From a virus: 33,696 nucleotides of DNA. The stretch covers positions 1-33,696 of the IMG/VR virus record IMGVR_UViG_3300035698_008801; one strand, 5' to 3'. Numbering within the stretch: the first letter of the stretch is position 1; the number at the start of each line of letters is the position of its first letter. A model generated the notes under the pieces. It ran no database searches, was not told the DNA's origin, and saw only the letters and a list, made by a program, of their open reading frames with translations. The translations under genes and the position numbers were made by a program. Positions 1 through 7,638 of the stretch are shown piece by piece.

Positions 1-127
1 ACGAGATACTCAGGCGGATCGCAGAGGACGAGGACCGGACGTTATCGTACGTCACCCGTCGCTGCATCCATAACGAGCTGAGCCGTAGCGCTTGATATCA
101 AGCAACGACTCTTAGCAGTCAACCGAT
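1..127. repeat. Terminal direct repeat (left copy) marking circular closure
   Basis: Bases 1-127 are identical to 33570-33696. The length of exactly 127 matches a common largest assembly k-mer, so this most likely shows that the contig closes on itself rather than a true terminal repeat of packaged DNA; that reading is inference. The copy holds the last part of the + strand RHH gene, in frame to a TGA at 93-95, so the gene here is cut by the window edge and not truly broken. Confidence 0.95.
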
Positions 128-193
128 GGAGGCTGTCATGGGGGACACTATGTCCTCACTCGACAATAGGAGATGATAAGATATGATTGAAGT

Positions 194-239
194 AAAAAGA
201 AGGGTTCCGGTCAATCTTGGCGGACCGTCCAGAACCCTT
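194..239 (-). terminator. Hairpin plus T-tract terminator (or small hairpin RNA)
   Basis: The arms 200-207 (AAGGGTTC) and 232-239 (GAACCCTT) pair perfectly. On the - strand the stem extends through a U-G wobble and two more G-C pairs to 11 bp. Read on the - strand the hairpin is followed by CTTTTT (194-199), a classic hairpin plus U-run. It could end transcription of the late operon, or end a very short RNA from the TATA box at about 268-278. It lies 100 bases past the last - strand gene. Confidence 0.55.
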
Positions 240-253
240 ACAATATCAAGTTT

Positions 254-294
254 GTATATACATTATGAGTATATAATGATTGTGATTGGAAAAT
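254..294 (-). promoter_or_regulatory. 41-bp direct repeat with TATA box and GTATATAC operator (copy 2)
   Basis: This segment matches 33388-33428 at 40 of 41 positions. It contains GTATATAC (254-261), a TATA-like box (268-278, read on the - strand) and GATTGGAAAAT (284-294). At its twin the same element drives the - strand gene starting at 33361. Here no RBS or gene follows; a - strand transcript would begin near 245 and meet the hairpin at 239-200. It may be a second operator for the neighbouring RHH protein, an sRNA promoter, or a duplication relic. Confidence 0.6.
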
Positions 295-344
295 ATGATG
301 TAAGAAATAGAAGGTAAATGGTTTGCATGCGTTAAGCGAAGGGT

Positions 345-635
345 CTACTTCGTGAGTGCTTCACCAGTCACCGCACGAAGCACAAGACCAATCCCGCCAA
401 GGCCCATGGCAAGCATCCCGGGGTCAACACCTATCTCATACCCTGTGAGCATGGCAACACCCCCACCAACGATGGCTAGGACGTTCACCCAGAACGTCTT
501 AGATGTGTACCACCTCTTCTCTGCCAAGAAATATCCAGCAGCCTCAAGCCCTGCATTGGCCATCTCGTCCTCATCCTGTATCACGTCCTTCAGCTTTGCC
601 ACGATCGCGGCCTTGTCCTCATCGTATTCAGTCAT
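345..635 (-). CDS. Holin-like small membrane protein
   Basis: A 96-residue protein. The N-terminal half is charged and probably helical (residues about 1-45). Two hydrophobic segments follow, starting at about residues 48 and 70 (WVNVLAIVGGGVAML and MLAMGLGGIGLVL), rich in Gly/Ala. The ATG at 635 overlaps the stop of the upstream gene by ATGA, which decides the start; a longer reading would run backwards through the neighbouring gene. As the last gene of the late unit, next to another one-span protein, it is a reasonable holin or holin-partner candidate. The family was not recognised, and a structural membrane role cannot be excluded. Confidence 0.6.
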   Translation of the reverse strand: MTEYDEDKAAIVAKLKDVIQDEDEMANAGLEAAGYFLAEKRWYTSKTFWVNVLAIVGGGVAMLTGYEIGVDPGMLAMGLGGIGLVLRAVTGEALTK

Positions 636-898
636 AGTATCGTATCCAGCATCAGCCCAAAGATAGCGAGGAGGACACCAGCAGCAGCACTTATCCCAAT
701 CCCGCATATCCATTTGGATTTGATGCAATCTCTCGTCTCTAACACGGTCACCCTACTACTTAAATCGTTCTGTCCACCGAACAGCTCATCCTGGCACTCC
801 TTCATCTCTTTGAGGTCATCCTTGATGTTCTCAAGTCGTTCGACTATCAAGACGTTGACCTCCCGCTGTTCCATATCCCGAATGTTACCGTATGTCAT
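632..898 (-). CDS. XhlA-like coiled-coil protein with C-terminal membrane anchor
   Basis: An 88-residue protein. Residues about 8-55 form a polar heptad-like helix (NVLIVERLENIKDDLKEMKE and onward). A short basic loop (CIKSKW) precedes one C-terminal transmembrane span (ICGIGISAAAGVLLAIFGLML). This layout matches haemolysin XhlA/holin-associated proteins of phages. The start has a GGGTG 7 bases upstream. It overlaps the next gene by 4 bases, so the two are translationally coupled, probably as a lysis pair. The assignment rests on topology and position only. Confidence 0.6.
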   Translation of the reverse strand: MTYGNIRDMEQREVNVLIVERLENIKDDLKEMKECQDELFGGQNDLSSRVTVLETRDCIKSKWICGIGISAAAGVLLAIFGLMLDTIL

Positions 899-936
899 CG
901 AAAAGCACCCATTTATTTAATGGTTGTTAGAGCATA

Positions 937-2298
937 CTACTTCTTCGATATCAACTCGAATGTCGCGAAGGTATCAGCAGAGCCCGTAACTATATACTCC
1001 GCGCTTGCCGAATTGTGATATACTTTCACGTAGATGAAATCACCAGCCGTACAATCAACGACATCATAGACATTACATTTCACCCTGGCAACCCCGCCAG
1101 AGTCAAACGCTCTGTTGCTTGCAATCTCTGTGACTCCGTCGTAGATACTCACATCTAAATATTTACCATCTCCGAAGTCTGCCAACGACTGAACGTTAGC
1201 CGACACTCGATAGTATCCATCCACTGGCACGACATATCGATGATTGACAACGTCATAATCATTACTAGGATCGAACGATTCTGCATCGAATGCAACAGTC
1301 GTTGAAGTGGACGCAGGTATATTCTGTAATTCGGATAGATAGGCCCGGGCAACGCGGGGGGTGCTTTGCTGAAAATATCGTGCTCTCAGCGTGCCATCAG
1401 ACCCAATAAGATTCGAGCCAACACGATAGAGATTGCAGTCAGTACCTATCCCGATAGCCCCACCACCGACCGTCAGATTATCGTTAGTCTTGAGGACGTT
1501 CGCCGAGTCACGATAGAGACTGCAGTCAGTACCTATCACAATAGTCCCACCACCGACCGTCAGATTATCGTCAGTCTTGAGGACGTTCGCCGAGTCACGA
1601 TAGAGACTGCAGTCAGTACCTATCACAATAGTCCCACCATCGACCGTCAGATTATCGTCAGTCTTGAGGATGTTAGCGGCACTACGATATAACGTCACAT
1701 CACGTGCATCGATTCCATTGCCCCATTCTTGCTTTCCGTCTGCGTATATCTTATGCCTATCGTACCTATCCCCCGATACTTTAGTCGCGAACGATACACT
1801 GCTAGACGCAGGACGATCAGATATATACAATTGTCCATTATATGCGATATGATTCGCCGTATTACCGTCTAAATGTTCAGCACCGATATATAGATCTTTC
1901 CCGCCAATGGTGAGATTATCGTCAGTCTTGAGCTCATTCGAGCCAACACGATAGAGATTGCAGTCAGTACCTATCCCGATAGCCCCACCACCGACCGTCA
2001 GATCATCATCAGTCTTGAGGACGTTGGCTGCTGAACGATATAACGTCACATCTTGAGCAGCCGCCCCACTCCCCCACTGGCACTCACCTGACGCGAGCAC
2101 CCGGAATCGATCGTACGTGTCCCCTGACGTATCGATCCCGAGTCCCACGTTAGTCCCGACCGCCCCCGAGAAGGCCAATGACCAAGCACCCGCTTCCAAC
2201 TCGGACTTAGCGTTGGCATATTGTGTCTCCCAATTGTCCCCCAATGTCGCCGTCATCGTGTCGCCTGTCGTCCAATCTGTTGCGGAATAATCAGCCAT
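937..2298 (-). CDS. Tail fibre / receptor-binding protein with tandem repeats and C1q-like C-terminus
   Basis: A 453-residue protein. Residues about 60-310 are built from repeats of the type IGTDCSLYRDSANVLKTDDN, 29 residues each in the densest stretch, typical of trimeric beta-structured fibre shafts. The C-terminal ~140 residues (from about ARAYLSELQNIPAS, with VVPVDGYYRVSANVQ, a DVVDCTAGDFIYVKV strand and FATFELISKK) look like a C1q/TNF-type jelly roll, a common adhesin tip. The ATG at 2298 overlaps the upstream stop by 8 bases and follows GGGGGGTGAAG. Position after the tail hub and before the lysis genes fits a host-recognition fibre. The C1q reading is by pattern only. Confidence 0.75.
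   Translation of the reverse strand: MADYSATDWTTGDTMTATLGDNWETQYANAKSELEAGAWSLAFSGAVGTNVGLGIDTSGDTYDRFRVLASGECQWGSGAAAQDVTLYRSAANVLKTDDDLTVGGGAIGIGTDCNLYRVGSNELKTDDNLTIGGKDLYIGAEHLDGNTANHIAYNGQLYISDRPASSSVSFATKVSGDRYDRHKIYADGKQEWGNGIDARDVTLYRSAANILKTDDNLTVDGGTIVIGTDCSLYRDSANVLKTDDNLTVGGGTIVIGTDCSLYRDSANVLKTNDNLTVGGGAIGIGTDCNLYRVGSNLIGSDGTLRARYFQQSTPRVARAYLSELQNIPASTSTTVAFDAESFDPSNDYDVVNHRYVVPVDGYYRVSANVQSLADFGDGKYLDVSIYDGVTEIASNRAFDSGGVARVKCNVYDVVDCTAGDFIYVKVYHNSASAEYIVTGSADTFATFELISKK
1390..1700 (-). repeat. 87-bp tandem repeats inside the tail fibre gene
   Basis: Units of 87 bp (29 codons) recur almost unchanged, for example beginning near 1412, 1499 and 1586. Blocks such as GATAGAGACTGCAGTCAGTA and CAGATTATCGTCAGTCTTGA repeat exactly. 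Further diverged units lie at about 1905-2050. DNA-level identity well above what protein conservation needs suggests recent unequal recombination that can vary shaft length. Confidence 0.85.
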
Positions 2299-2680
2299 GA
2301 CGCTTCACCCCCCTTATTGCTCGCATCTTCATCGCGCATGGGTGTGTGCCCATCGCCAATTCCAAATCCTCAATCATAGCGATCTTCAATATATCTCCTT
2401 CGTCGAGACCCCTCACGCACCCGTATTTGCACGCTAATGCGTCAGATGCGATATCACCTTCTATCGACTCGATGCGGGATGATATGCTATCGTATGATGC
2501 GGTCGAAGCCCACTGAAGATTGTCGATGCGTGTCCGCTGAAAGGCTATGTCGCCGCTTCGGCCCACACTCACACGGCCCCCGACACTTGCGATTATCTTC
2601 TCGCCAGCGGCCATGCCATCTATCATGGATTGAACGGCCTTCATCTTCCTTGAAATCGTATCTGCTTTGTCGTGCTTCAT
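2291..2680 (-). CDS. Unknown tail-associated protein, upstream of the fibre gene
   Basis: A 129-residue soluble protein with no signal peptide or membrane span and no recognised family. It starts with an ATG after GGGGTGTGAT and overlaps the fibre gene at its end. The middle (SSRIESIEGDIASDALACKYG) is probably helical, and the C-terminus is rich in Met, Cys and basic residues (CAMKMRAIRGVKRHG). Its place between a baseplate-type protein and the fibre suggests a fibre connector or chaperone, which is inference from position. Confidence 0.55.
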   Translation of the reverse strand: MKHDKADTISRKMKAVQSMIDGMAAGEKIIASVGGRVSVGRSGDIAFQRTRIDNLQWASTASYDSISSRIESIEGDIASDALACKYGCVRGLDEGDILKIAMIEDLELAMGTHPCAMKMRAIRGVKRHG

Positions 2681-2684
2681 ATCA

Positions 2685-3140
2685 TCACACCCCTACGCTG
2701 TAATCCCACTTGACCGTTACGGCGATGCTCGATGCCTTGTAGATAGTCGTGCCCAGAACAATCCTCGAATACATCGTTCCAGCAGAAGAAGCATTGAACA
2801 ACCCGAGCTCCTTGAGCGCTTCCCCGTTCAACTGAACACTTGTCAGTTGGTATTCATATCTGGTAACATTGGTCGTCCTGCTCGTCGAAACGAAGGCGAA
2901 TCTCCCGGATGCTATCTCGCTGACAAGCGTCGTCTGAGCAGCAGCGACAGCCGTATCATCATCCCCGAATGCCATGTGCGTTGGCTGAGTCCCGGACCCA
3001 TCCAGGAGGAACGTGGCGACAGCATCCCGACCTGCACTGACGAGCAGGTTGTGCCCTCGATATTCGTCTATCACATCACCTGTTTCAGCGTCAATCGTCC
3101 AGACAATCACGTTCGAATAGATATTTATATCATCGTTCAT
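2685..3140 (-). CDS. Baseplate/tail-tip protein, beta-rich
   Basis: A 151-residue protein predicted to be mostly beta, with the pattern GHNLLVSAGRDAVATFLLDG, then THMAFGDDDTAV, then ELGLFNAS near the end. This resembles small phage tail proteins in which an early block is followed by a strand-rich core listing default values; the family name is not certain. It sits directly downstream of the large tail hub gene, 4 bases away, with GGGGTGATTGA before the ATG. It probably joins hub and fibre. Alternative: a fibre-tip accessory. Confidence 0.6.
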   Translation of the reverse strand: MNDDINIYSNVIVWTIDAETGDVIDEYRGHNLLVSAGRDAVATFLLDGSGTQPTHMAFGDDDTAVAAAQTTLVSEIASGRFAFVSTSRTTNVTRYEYQLTSVQLNGEALKELGLFNASSAGTMYSRIVLGTTIYKASSIAVTVKWDYSVGV

Positions 3141-3144
3141 TCAA

Positions 3145-5001
3145 TCACCCCATCTCGCTGTATCCTACTTGAGCGTATCCAATCCGTGATTCACTCGATG
3201 CCACGCTGACATCGACAGTCTCGGTGATAATGATGTCATCAGCTGCTGAACGTAAGTTCAATATGACCTCATTCTCACGAATGACTGTAGTCTTCCCCTG
3301 AGCCTCTATCCTCTCGAAGAAGTCCACCCATCCGCCAACGTCCTCACCAGACGTTAGGTTGACCTGATAGCGTATGTGCGATGATGTCCCGCTGATGGTC
3401 TTAGCCGAGACTCGTGTGATGAGATAATATTCATAGATGGCATAATCCGCCAGACTGACCTCGACAATCTCGCCAGCGACCCAACCGGAAACATCGCTAT
3501 CAATAGTGAGAGTGTCGCCCATATCGAGTGCCTTCTTGAGCAGCGCGTCGACCATATCTTCGGCGAATTCCTCGCTCTCGATGCTAGTATCATTCGCGGT
3601 CGATTCATATATCCCGCTGTTCCCCTCGATGCCGGCCCTGATGGCCACATCACTCCCATCCTCGGCCTCGACGATGATGGGATACATCCCGACATATACG
3701 ATGGCGACTGATGTTTCATCGGCAACTGGGGATTCCGTTGTGTCCTGATCGATGACATTATCCCCTTTGGCCCAATACCATTTCTTGTCACTATCGAGCC
3801 CACGTATCCCGATGTCAGTGGATGTAACGGGAGTCCCCCCCACCGTTATCGCCGGCTTGCTGTAGACCTTATACGACACCGTATATGTCTGGATGGTACC
3901 ATCGCCCTTCAGCGTCTCGGTCCTCGATGCAGTCTGAGCATATCCCGCCCGAAGGTACATCTTGTTGGCATATCCTCGATGACTCCGGTCATATTCCAAG
4001 GAGTCGTCTACCCAATTCTCATCAGTCGCATCACTGATTATGTTTGATGAAGTGTTCTCGCTTCGCTCAATGAAGTCGACAGTCCCATCCACGTTCACCC
4101 GCCAGACGTACCCAGATATCTCACTCAGGGAATCGAACACCTCAGTGACCGTGAGATAAGGATAATTGGCGAGTGCAATAGTCGGGCCTGCTGATATGTC
4201 ACCCGCAGTCAGTCCCTCAGACGCAGGGATGATATTAGTTATGATATCATCGATGATGACGCCGCACGTTATGAGCGCGGTATCATCTCCCCATACTCTG
4301 ATTTCGCCAATGCACACGGTACCGGATGTACTAACGATTCGTATCTTACTGGTGAATACCCCAGTTGTCAACAGCACATTGCCAGAATCCCCCGTATTAT
4401 TCAAAATAGGTGTTATGTCAACAGTGTTATCGACCCAAGTGCTTGTGCCCAAATCGTAATGTTGAATCTTGAATCGATTGGTTGCCGTCTGAGTATTGCC
4501 GGTGTGCAAAAACATATCTATTCTATATGAAGCCCCAAAATCATATTCAGCATACTCCCCTACGTCTAAATATGCCCTATTAGACCATGCATCATCGATA
4601 GCATATTCAGGGTTCGCGCAAGTCCCGGATGGCGTCCAAGTCAAGAAAGACGCATACCCAAGATAATCAATAGCCGAAGGATACGATGCGGCCACGAGGA
4701 ATCGATCGAGGCGTCTGGACAGGTCGACACATTGGATATCGTGCCAGATGATCGATGACTGTGCCTCGCCCTTCGAGCGGATGTTCTCGATCTGTCCAGA
4801 ATAGATGACAGTAGCACCAGACTTGACATCGAACGATTCCCCCACCGATGGCCAGAAGTCACGCGCAGCACCACCATCGAGTCGGTCCTTGTACGTGGCG
4901 GATGCGAGATTGCGAGAATTGATGGCATCCTCCCATGACAGCGTGTCGGCTATGAGATACGCTGACACATCCACATCATCGACATAGGTATACAGTGTCA
5001 T
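3145..5001 (-). CDS. Tail hub / baseplate protein with inserted discoidin-like domain
   Basis: A 618-residue protein. The N-terminus (MTLYTYVDDVDVSAYL, then SGQIENIRSKG) resembles distal-tail/hub (gp27/Tal-type) openings. Residues about 135-245 look like an F5/8C (discoidin) carbohydrate-binding jelly roll: ANPEYAIDDAWSNRAYLDVG, then IRIVSTSGTVCIGEIRVWG. After it the hub pattern resumes (TVTEVFDSLSEISGYVWRVN, DGTVDFIERSE). The gene starts by ATGA overlap with the tape measure, the expected place for Dit/Tal proteins. No peptidase motif was found, so a wall-degrading role is not supported. A glycan-binding role for the insert is inference. Confidence 0.7.
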   Translation of the reverse strand: MTLYTYVDDVDVSAYLIADTLSWEDAINSRNLASATYKDRLDGGAARDFWPSVGESFDVKSGATVIYSGQIENIRSKGEAQSSIIWHDIQCVDLSRRLDRFLVAASYPSAIDYLGYASFLTWTPSGTCANPEYAIDDAWSNRAYLDVGEYAEYDFGASYRIDMFLHTGNTQTATNRFKIQHYDLGTSTWVDNTVDITPILNNTGDSGNVLLTTGVFTSKIRIVSTSGTVCIGEIRVWGDDTALITCGVIIDDIITNIIPASEGLTAGDISAGPTIALANYPYLTVTEVFDSLSEISGYVWRVNVDGTVDFIERSENTSSNIISDATDENWVDDSLEYDRSHRGYANKMYLRAGYAQTASRTETLKGDGTIQTYTVSYKVYSKPAITVGGTPVTSTDIGIRGLDSDKKWYWAKGDNVIDQDTTESPVADETSVAIVYVGMYPIIVEAEDGSDVAIRAGIEGNSGIYESTANDTSIESEEFAEDMVDALLKKALDMGDTLTIDSDVSGWVAGEIVEVSLADYAIYEYYLITRVSAKTISGTSSHIRYQVNLTSGEDVGGWVDFFERIEAQGKTTVIRENEVILNLRSAADDIIITETVDVSVASSESRIGYAQVGYSEMG

Positions 5002-6935
5002 AGTGTGACACCTCGCATCCTGGCACGCCTCACTATGCTATCTGCTACCCTATCAGGGTCCATCGCCCCATGCACGTTGATAGTGATGGTCTGCCCCCGT
5101 GATGTCCCATCCAGAGGTATCACAGCCTCAGCACCAGACTCACCTATCATCGCCAACGTGGGGGACGTGACAATCCCACCATCGGCCAGATAAGGGATGT
5201 TAGCCAAGTTCATCCCAACGTGGTCCCCACCATAGACACCGAGAGGACCGAGGTCGACCTTAGGCAAATCAAACGCTATCCCATTGATTGAATCGATGAA
5301 CCCGTTTATCAACCCGATAGCCAGATTGATTGGTGTCTTGATGACATCCACAAGCCCATTCCATATCGTCTCAGCGGTGTCCTTGATGCCATTCCAGATT
5401 CCTTCGAGCCCCGCCTTGATGTCATCCCAATGCTGCATTATCTGGCCAATAGGCGTGAAGTTGAGGAACAAGTCCTTCAAGAAATCGAAGACCTTCTCGC
5501 CCGTCTCCTTGAGCCCATTCCATAGCCCCGTGAGTGCTGATGATATCTCGTCCCAATATAGATAGAGCAGGACAACGACAGCAATGACGGCCAGGATGAC
5601 AATGATGATGGGAAGCATCGATAGCGACAGTTCCATGTTGAGAAGCGTCTGAACGATCGTTGCAGATTTGAAGAATGCGATGGCCGCTTTGATCGCTGGC
5701 AACATCGTCAGGAACTTCCCCACGACTAGCAGTATCGGACCAACAGCTGCAACGATCCCGGCGAATGTGATTATTATCGTCTTACTCCGGTCGTCCAACT
5801 TGCTGAACCAGCTTATCATCGGCATCAGTACCTTGTTCACGAGCTTCAGCATTACAGGAATCAACACATCCCCAATCTGGATGCCTGCCTCCTCGAGCTG
5901 GCTCTTGAGTGCCTTCATTTTGCCAGTCGTTGATTCTGTCTGAATCTCATACATATCGGTGGCTTTGGTCGTGTCGGTGATGCTCTCGGTCATAGCATCC
6001 AGAGGATTGATACCACTCTTCTGTATGGTATCCCCGACCTTATCGATGACGGACTGCATCGCCGGTCCGGCACTGTCACCAAATATCCGCATGGTCTCGG
6101 TAGCACCAGCGTTCTTCTCGGATAACGTTTCGGTTATCTCAGCCATCGAATGTAGGGCTGGACTGACATCGTCGAGAGTAAGACCGAGAGCTTCGATAGT
6201 ACTGGCTGCTTCACCCGAAGGATTGAGCAGCTTGGACATGGCTCCCCTCAATGCTGTCCCTGCCTGCTCGCCAGTATATCCTGCATCATACATCAGGGCC
6301 AAGGCAGCAGTGGTCTCCTCGACCGAATATCCCAACGATGCAGCGACAGGACCGGCGTATGTCATCGAATTAGTGAGCTTGTCCATCGTCGCCTGAGAAC
6401 CCGCGATAGCAGCAGCGAATACGTTGGATACCCGACCTGCATCCGAGGCTTCGAGGCCGAACTGATTGATCGTCGCGACAAGACTTAAGGACGTCGCGTC
6501 GAGTGCCGACCCGGTAGCACCAGCCAACATCAGCACCCCATCCAGGGCAGTAGCAGTCTCGGTCGCATCATATCCAGCACTCGCCAGATAGTACATCGCA
6601 TCCGCGGCTTCGCTCGCCGAGAAGATGGTGGAAGAACCCATGTCACGTGCTTTTTGTGACAGCGCATCGAACTCTTCCGTTGTCGCGCCAGAAACCGATT
6701 GAACGTTCTTCATTGATTGCTCGAAGCCAGCAGCAGTCTTGATCGACAGCCCCCCAACGAGTGCCAGGGGTGCCGTCAATCCGAGTGACATTCCCATGCC
6801 AGCAGACTTGAGCTCCCCACCGAGCGCTGACCAATCCCTGCCAAGACCTTTCATCTTACCCTTGGTCTTGTTGACTGCCTTATCGAATCCCGCGGTCGTC
6901 GCCCCGAACTCGAATGTAACCTCACCGGCCTTCAT
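4998..6935 (-). CDS. Tape measure protein
   Basis: A 645-residue protein. The N-terminal part has the TP901-type tape measure signature: an Ala/Gly-rich helical region with KTAAGFEQSMKNVQSVSGAT and the A-ADAMYYLASAGYDATE block at residues about 68-125. Two strongly hydrophobic segments occur near 375-405 (FAGIVAAVGPILLVVGKFL) and 440-460 (IIIVILAVIAVVVLLYLYW). Repeated amphipathic helices (WNGLKETGEKVFDFLKD, WNGIKDTAETIWNG) follow. Tape measure length sets tail length; at roughly 0.15 nm per residue this gives a tail near 100 nm, an estimate. It is coupled by ATGA overlap to the assembly chaperone upstream and the hub downstream. Confidence 0.9.
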   Translation of the reverse strand: MKAGEVTFEFGATTAGFDKAVNKTKGKMKGLGRDWSALGGELKSAGMGMSLGLTAPLALVGGLSIKTAAGFEQSMKNVQSVSGATTEEFDALSQKARDMGSSTIFSASEAADAMYYLASAGYDATETATALDGVLMLAGATGSALDATSLSLVATINQFGLEASDAGRVSNVFAAAIAGSQATMDKLTNSMTYAGPVAASLGYSVEETTAALALMYDAGYTGEQAGTALRGAMSKLLNPSGEAASTIEALGLTLDDVSPALHSMAEITETLSEKNAGATETMRIFGDSAGPAMQSVIDKVGDTIQKSGINPLDAMTESITDTTKATDMYEIQTESTTGKMKALKSQLEEAGIQIGDVLIPVMLKLVNKVLMPMISWFSKLDDRSKTIIITFAGIVAAVGPILLVVGKFLTMLPAIKAAIAFFKSATIVQTLLNMELSLSMLPIIIVILAVIAVVVLLYLYWDEISSALTGLWNGLKETGEKVFDFLKDLFLNFTPIGQIMQHWDDIKAGLEGIWNGIKDTAETIWNGLVDVIKTPINLAIGLINGFIDSINGIAFDLPKVDLGPLGVYGGDHVGMNLANIPYLADGGIVTSPTLAMIGESGAEAVIPLDGTSRGQTITINVHGAMDPDRVADSIVRRARMRGVTL

Positions 6936-7315
6936 GTCGTGTCCCCGCCCATCGATTGATTCAATATGCTTGCCACTTGCATCATCTTATCGCCACTCAT
7001 CGTTGGCTTCTTGCAATCGTCAGGCGTCTTCGGGGATTCCTGATACTTCGGCGTGAAGTCCTTCGGCTTGAGCTTGCGATGCTTCTTGTCTGTATTGAGT
7101 GCATAGATGAGATAGGACAACTGCGCGAATCTCGCATCCTCGTTATCCCGGTCTGTCGTTCTCCTGGCATCAGCACCTCGCAACATCGACGCGAGTTCGT
7201 TGGGTGTCGTCGCCCACAACTCGAAGGGGGACATCGATAAGGATGCATAGACATCTTCCTCGATCCGGTCGATATAGGCGACAACATCGAAATCCAGCCC
7301 ATCATCTACAAAGGG
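6932..7315 (-). CDS. Tail assembly chaperone, frameshifted second part (gpGT-type extension)
   Basis: About 126 codons open in the -1 frame relative to the gene upstream. The frame has no plausible own start near its beginning; the earliest possible one is a TTG at 7348 with no RBS. A -1 slip at CCCTTTG (7315-7309 on the - strand) joins ..GDGTP of the first protein to FVDDGLDFDVVAYIDRIEED. The predicted fusion is about 235 residues. The tail is helical and charged with a basic segment (KKHRKLKPKDFTPKY). Overlap by ATGA with the tape measure gene fits the lambda G/GT arrangement. Separate translation remains possible. Confidence 0.75.
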   Translation of the reverse strand, partial: PFVDDGLDFDVVAYIDRIEEDVYASLSMSPFELWATTPNELASMLRGADARRTTDRDNEDARFAQLSYLIYALNTDKKHRKLKPKDFTPKYQESPKTPDDCKKPTMSGDKMMQVASILNQSMGGDTT

Positions 7316-7638
7316 GTACCATCGCCTTCGTGGTCGGATGATATCCAACCTGCACCTTCGATGGCCTCAGCGATAGTCATGACCAATGATTCAAGCCCAT
7401 CGCTCTCAGCATACTGCACTATCATGTCGCTGACAGCAGATACTTTGAGCGACTTCATCCGCCAATGCAATCCCGCCCAGACCATCGGGGCCAGGTAGTC
7501 TAACATCGCCCCCTCATCCTGAAGGACATCGATGAGCGAAGCCCCGGTCTCCTTTCTGAATGCATACAGCGATGACGGGTCATATCGAAGTTGGAATGTG
7601 CTGTCCCCTATCTTTATCGGTACCGATTTAATGCTCAT
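7306..7638 (-). CDS. Tail assembly chaperone (gpG-type)
   Basis: A 110-residue protein, mainly helical after a short beta hairpin (VPIKIGDSTFQLRYDPSSLYAFRKETG). The last strong helix is MTIAEAIEGAGW, matching phage tail chaperone domains such as gpG/TAC in size and layout. It lies between the tail tube genes and the tape measure, the canonical position. It overlaps the tail tube gene stop by ATGA. It ends in TAG directly after a slippery heptamer, so part of its translation should continue into the -1 frame. The protein would bind the tape measure helices during tail assembly. Confidence 0.75.
   Translation of the reverse strand: MSIKSVPIKIGDSTFQLRYDPSSLYAFRKETGASLIDVLQDEGAMLDYLAPMVWAGLHWRMKSLKVSAVSDMIVQYAESDGLESLVMTIAEAIEGAGWISSDHEGDGTPL
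7309..7315 (-). promoter_or_regulatory. Programmed -1 ribosomal frameshift site
   Basis: On the - strand the heptamer C-CCT-TTG is read in the zero frame of the gpG-type gene and is followed at once by the TAG stop (7308-7306). It fits the X-XXY-YYZ rule. Slippage gives CCC-TTT-GTA, which is exactly the frame of the open second part. The same arrangement is established for tail assembly chaperones in many siphoviruses. Confidence 0.75.

Larger units (their letters stand above)
96..344. other. Intergenic region between the RHH regulator and the lysis genes
   Basis: No convincing gene lies here. On the + strand, downstream of the RHH gene, an ATG at 126 opens 16 codons and an ATG at 183 opens 44 codons to a TAA at 315. 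The second has an AGGAG about 12 bases upstream, but it runs straight through a hairpin and a promoter-like direct repeat, so it is probably fortuitous. On the - strand the region holds a hairpin followed by a T run and a copy of the GTATATAC promoter element, listed separately. Just after the last lysis gene the - strand reads pyrimidine-rich, which fits archaeal termination. Confidence 0.6.

Noticed and set aside
908-922. TATA-like box before the XhlA-like gene at 898
   Set aside because: The predicted start point would fall inside the coding region, so it is unlikely to serve this gene.
937-2298. Diversity-generating retroelement target in the tail fibre or LamG gene
   Set aside because: No reverse transcriptase gene or adenine-specific variant template was found; the repeats are simple tandem units.
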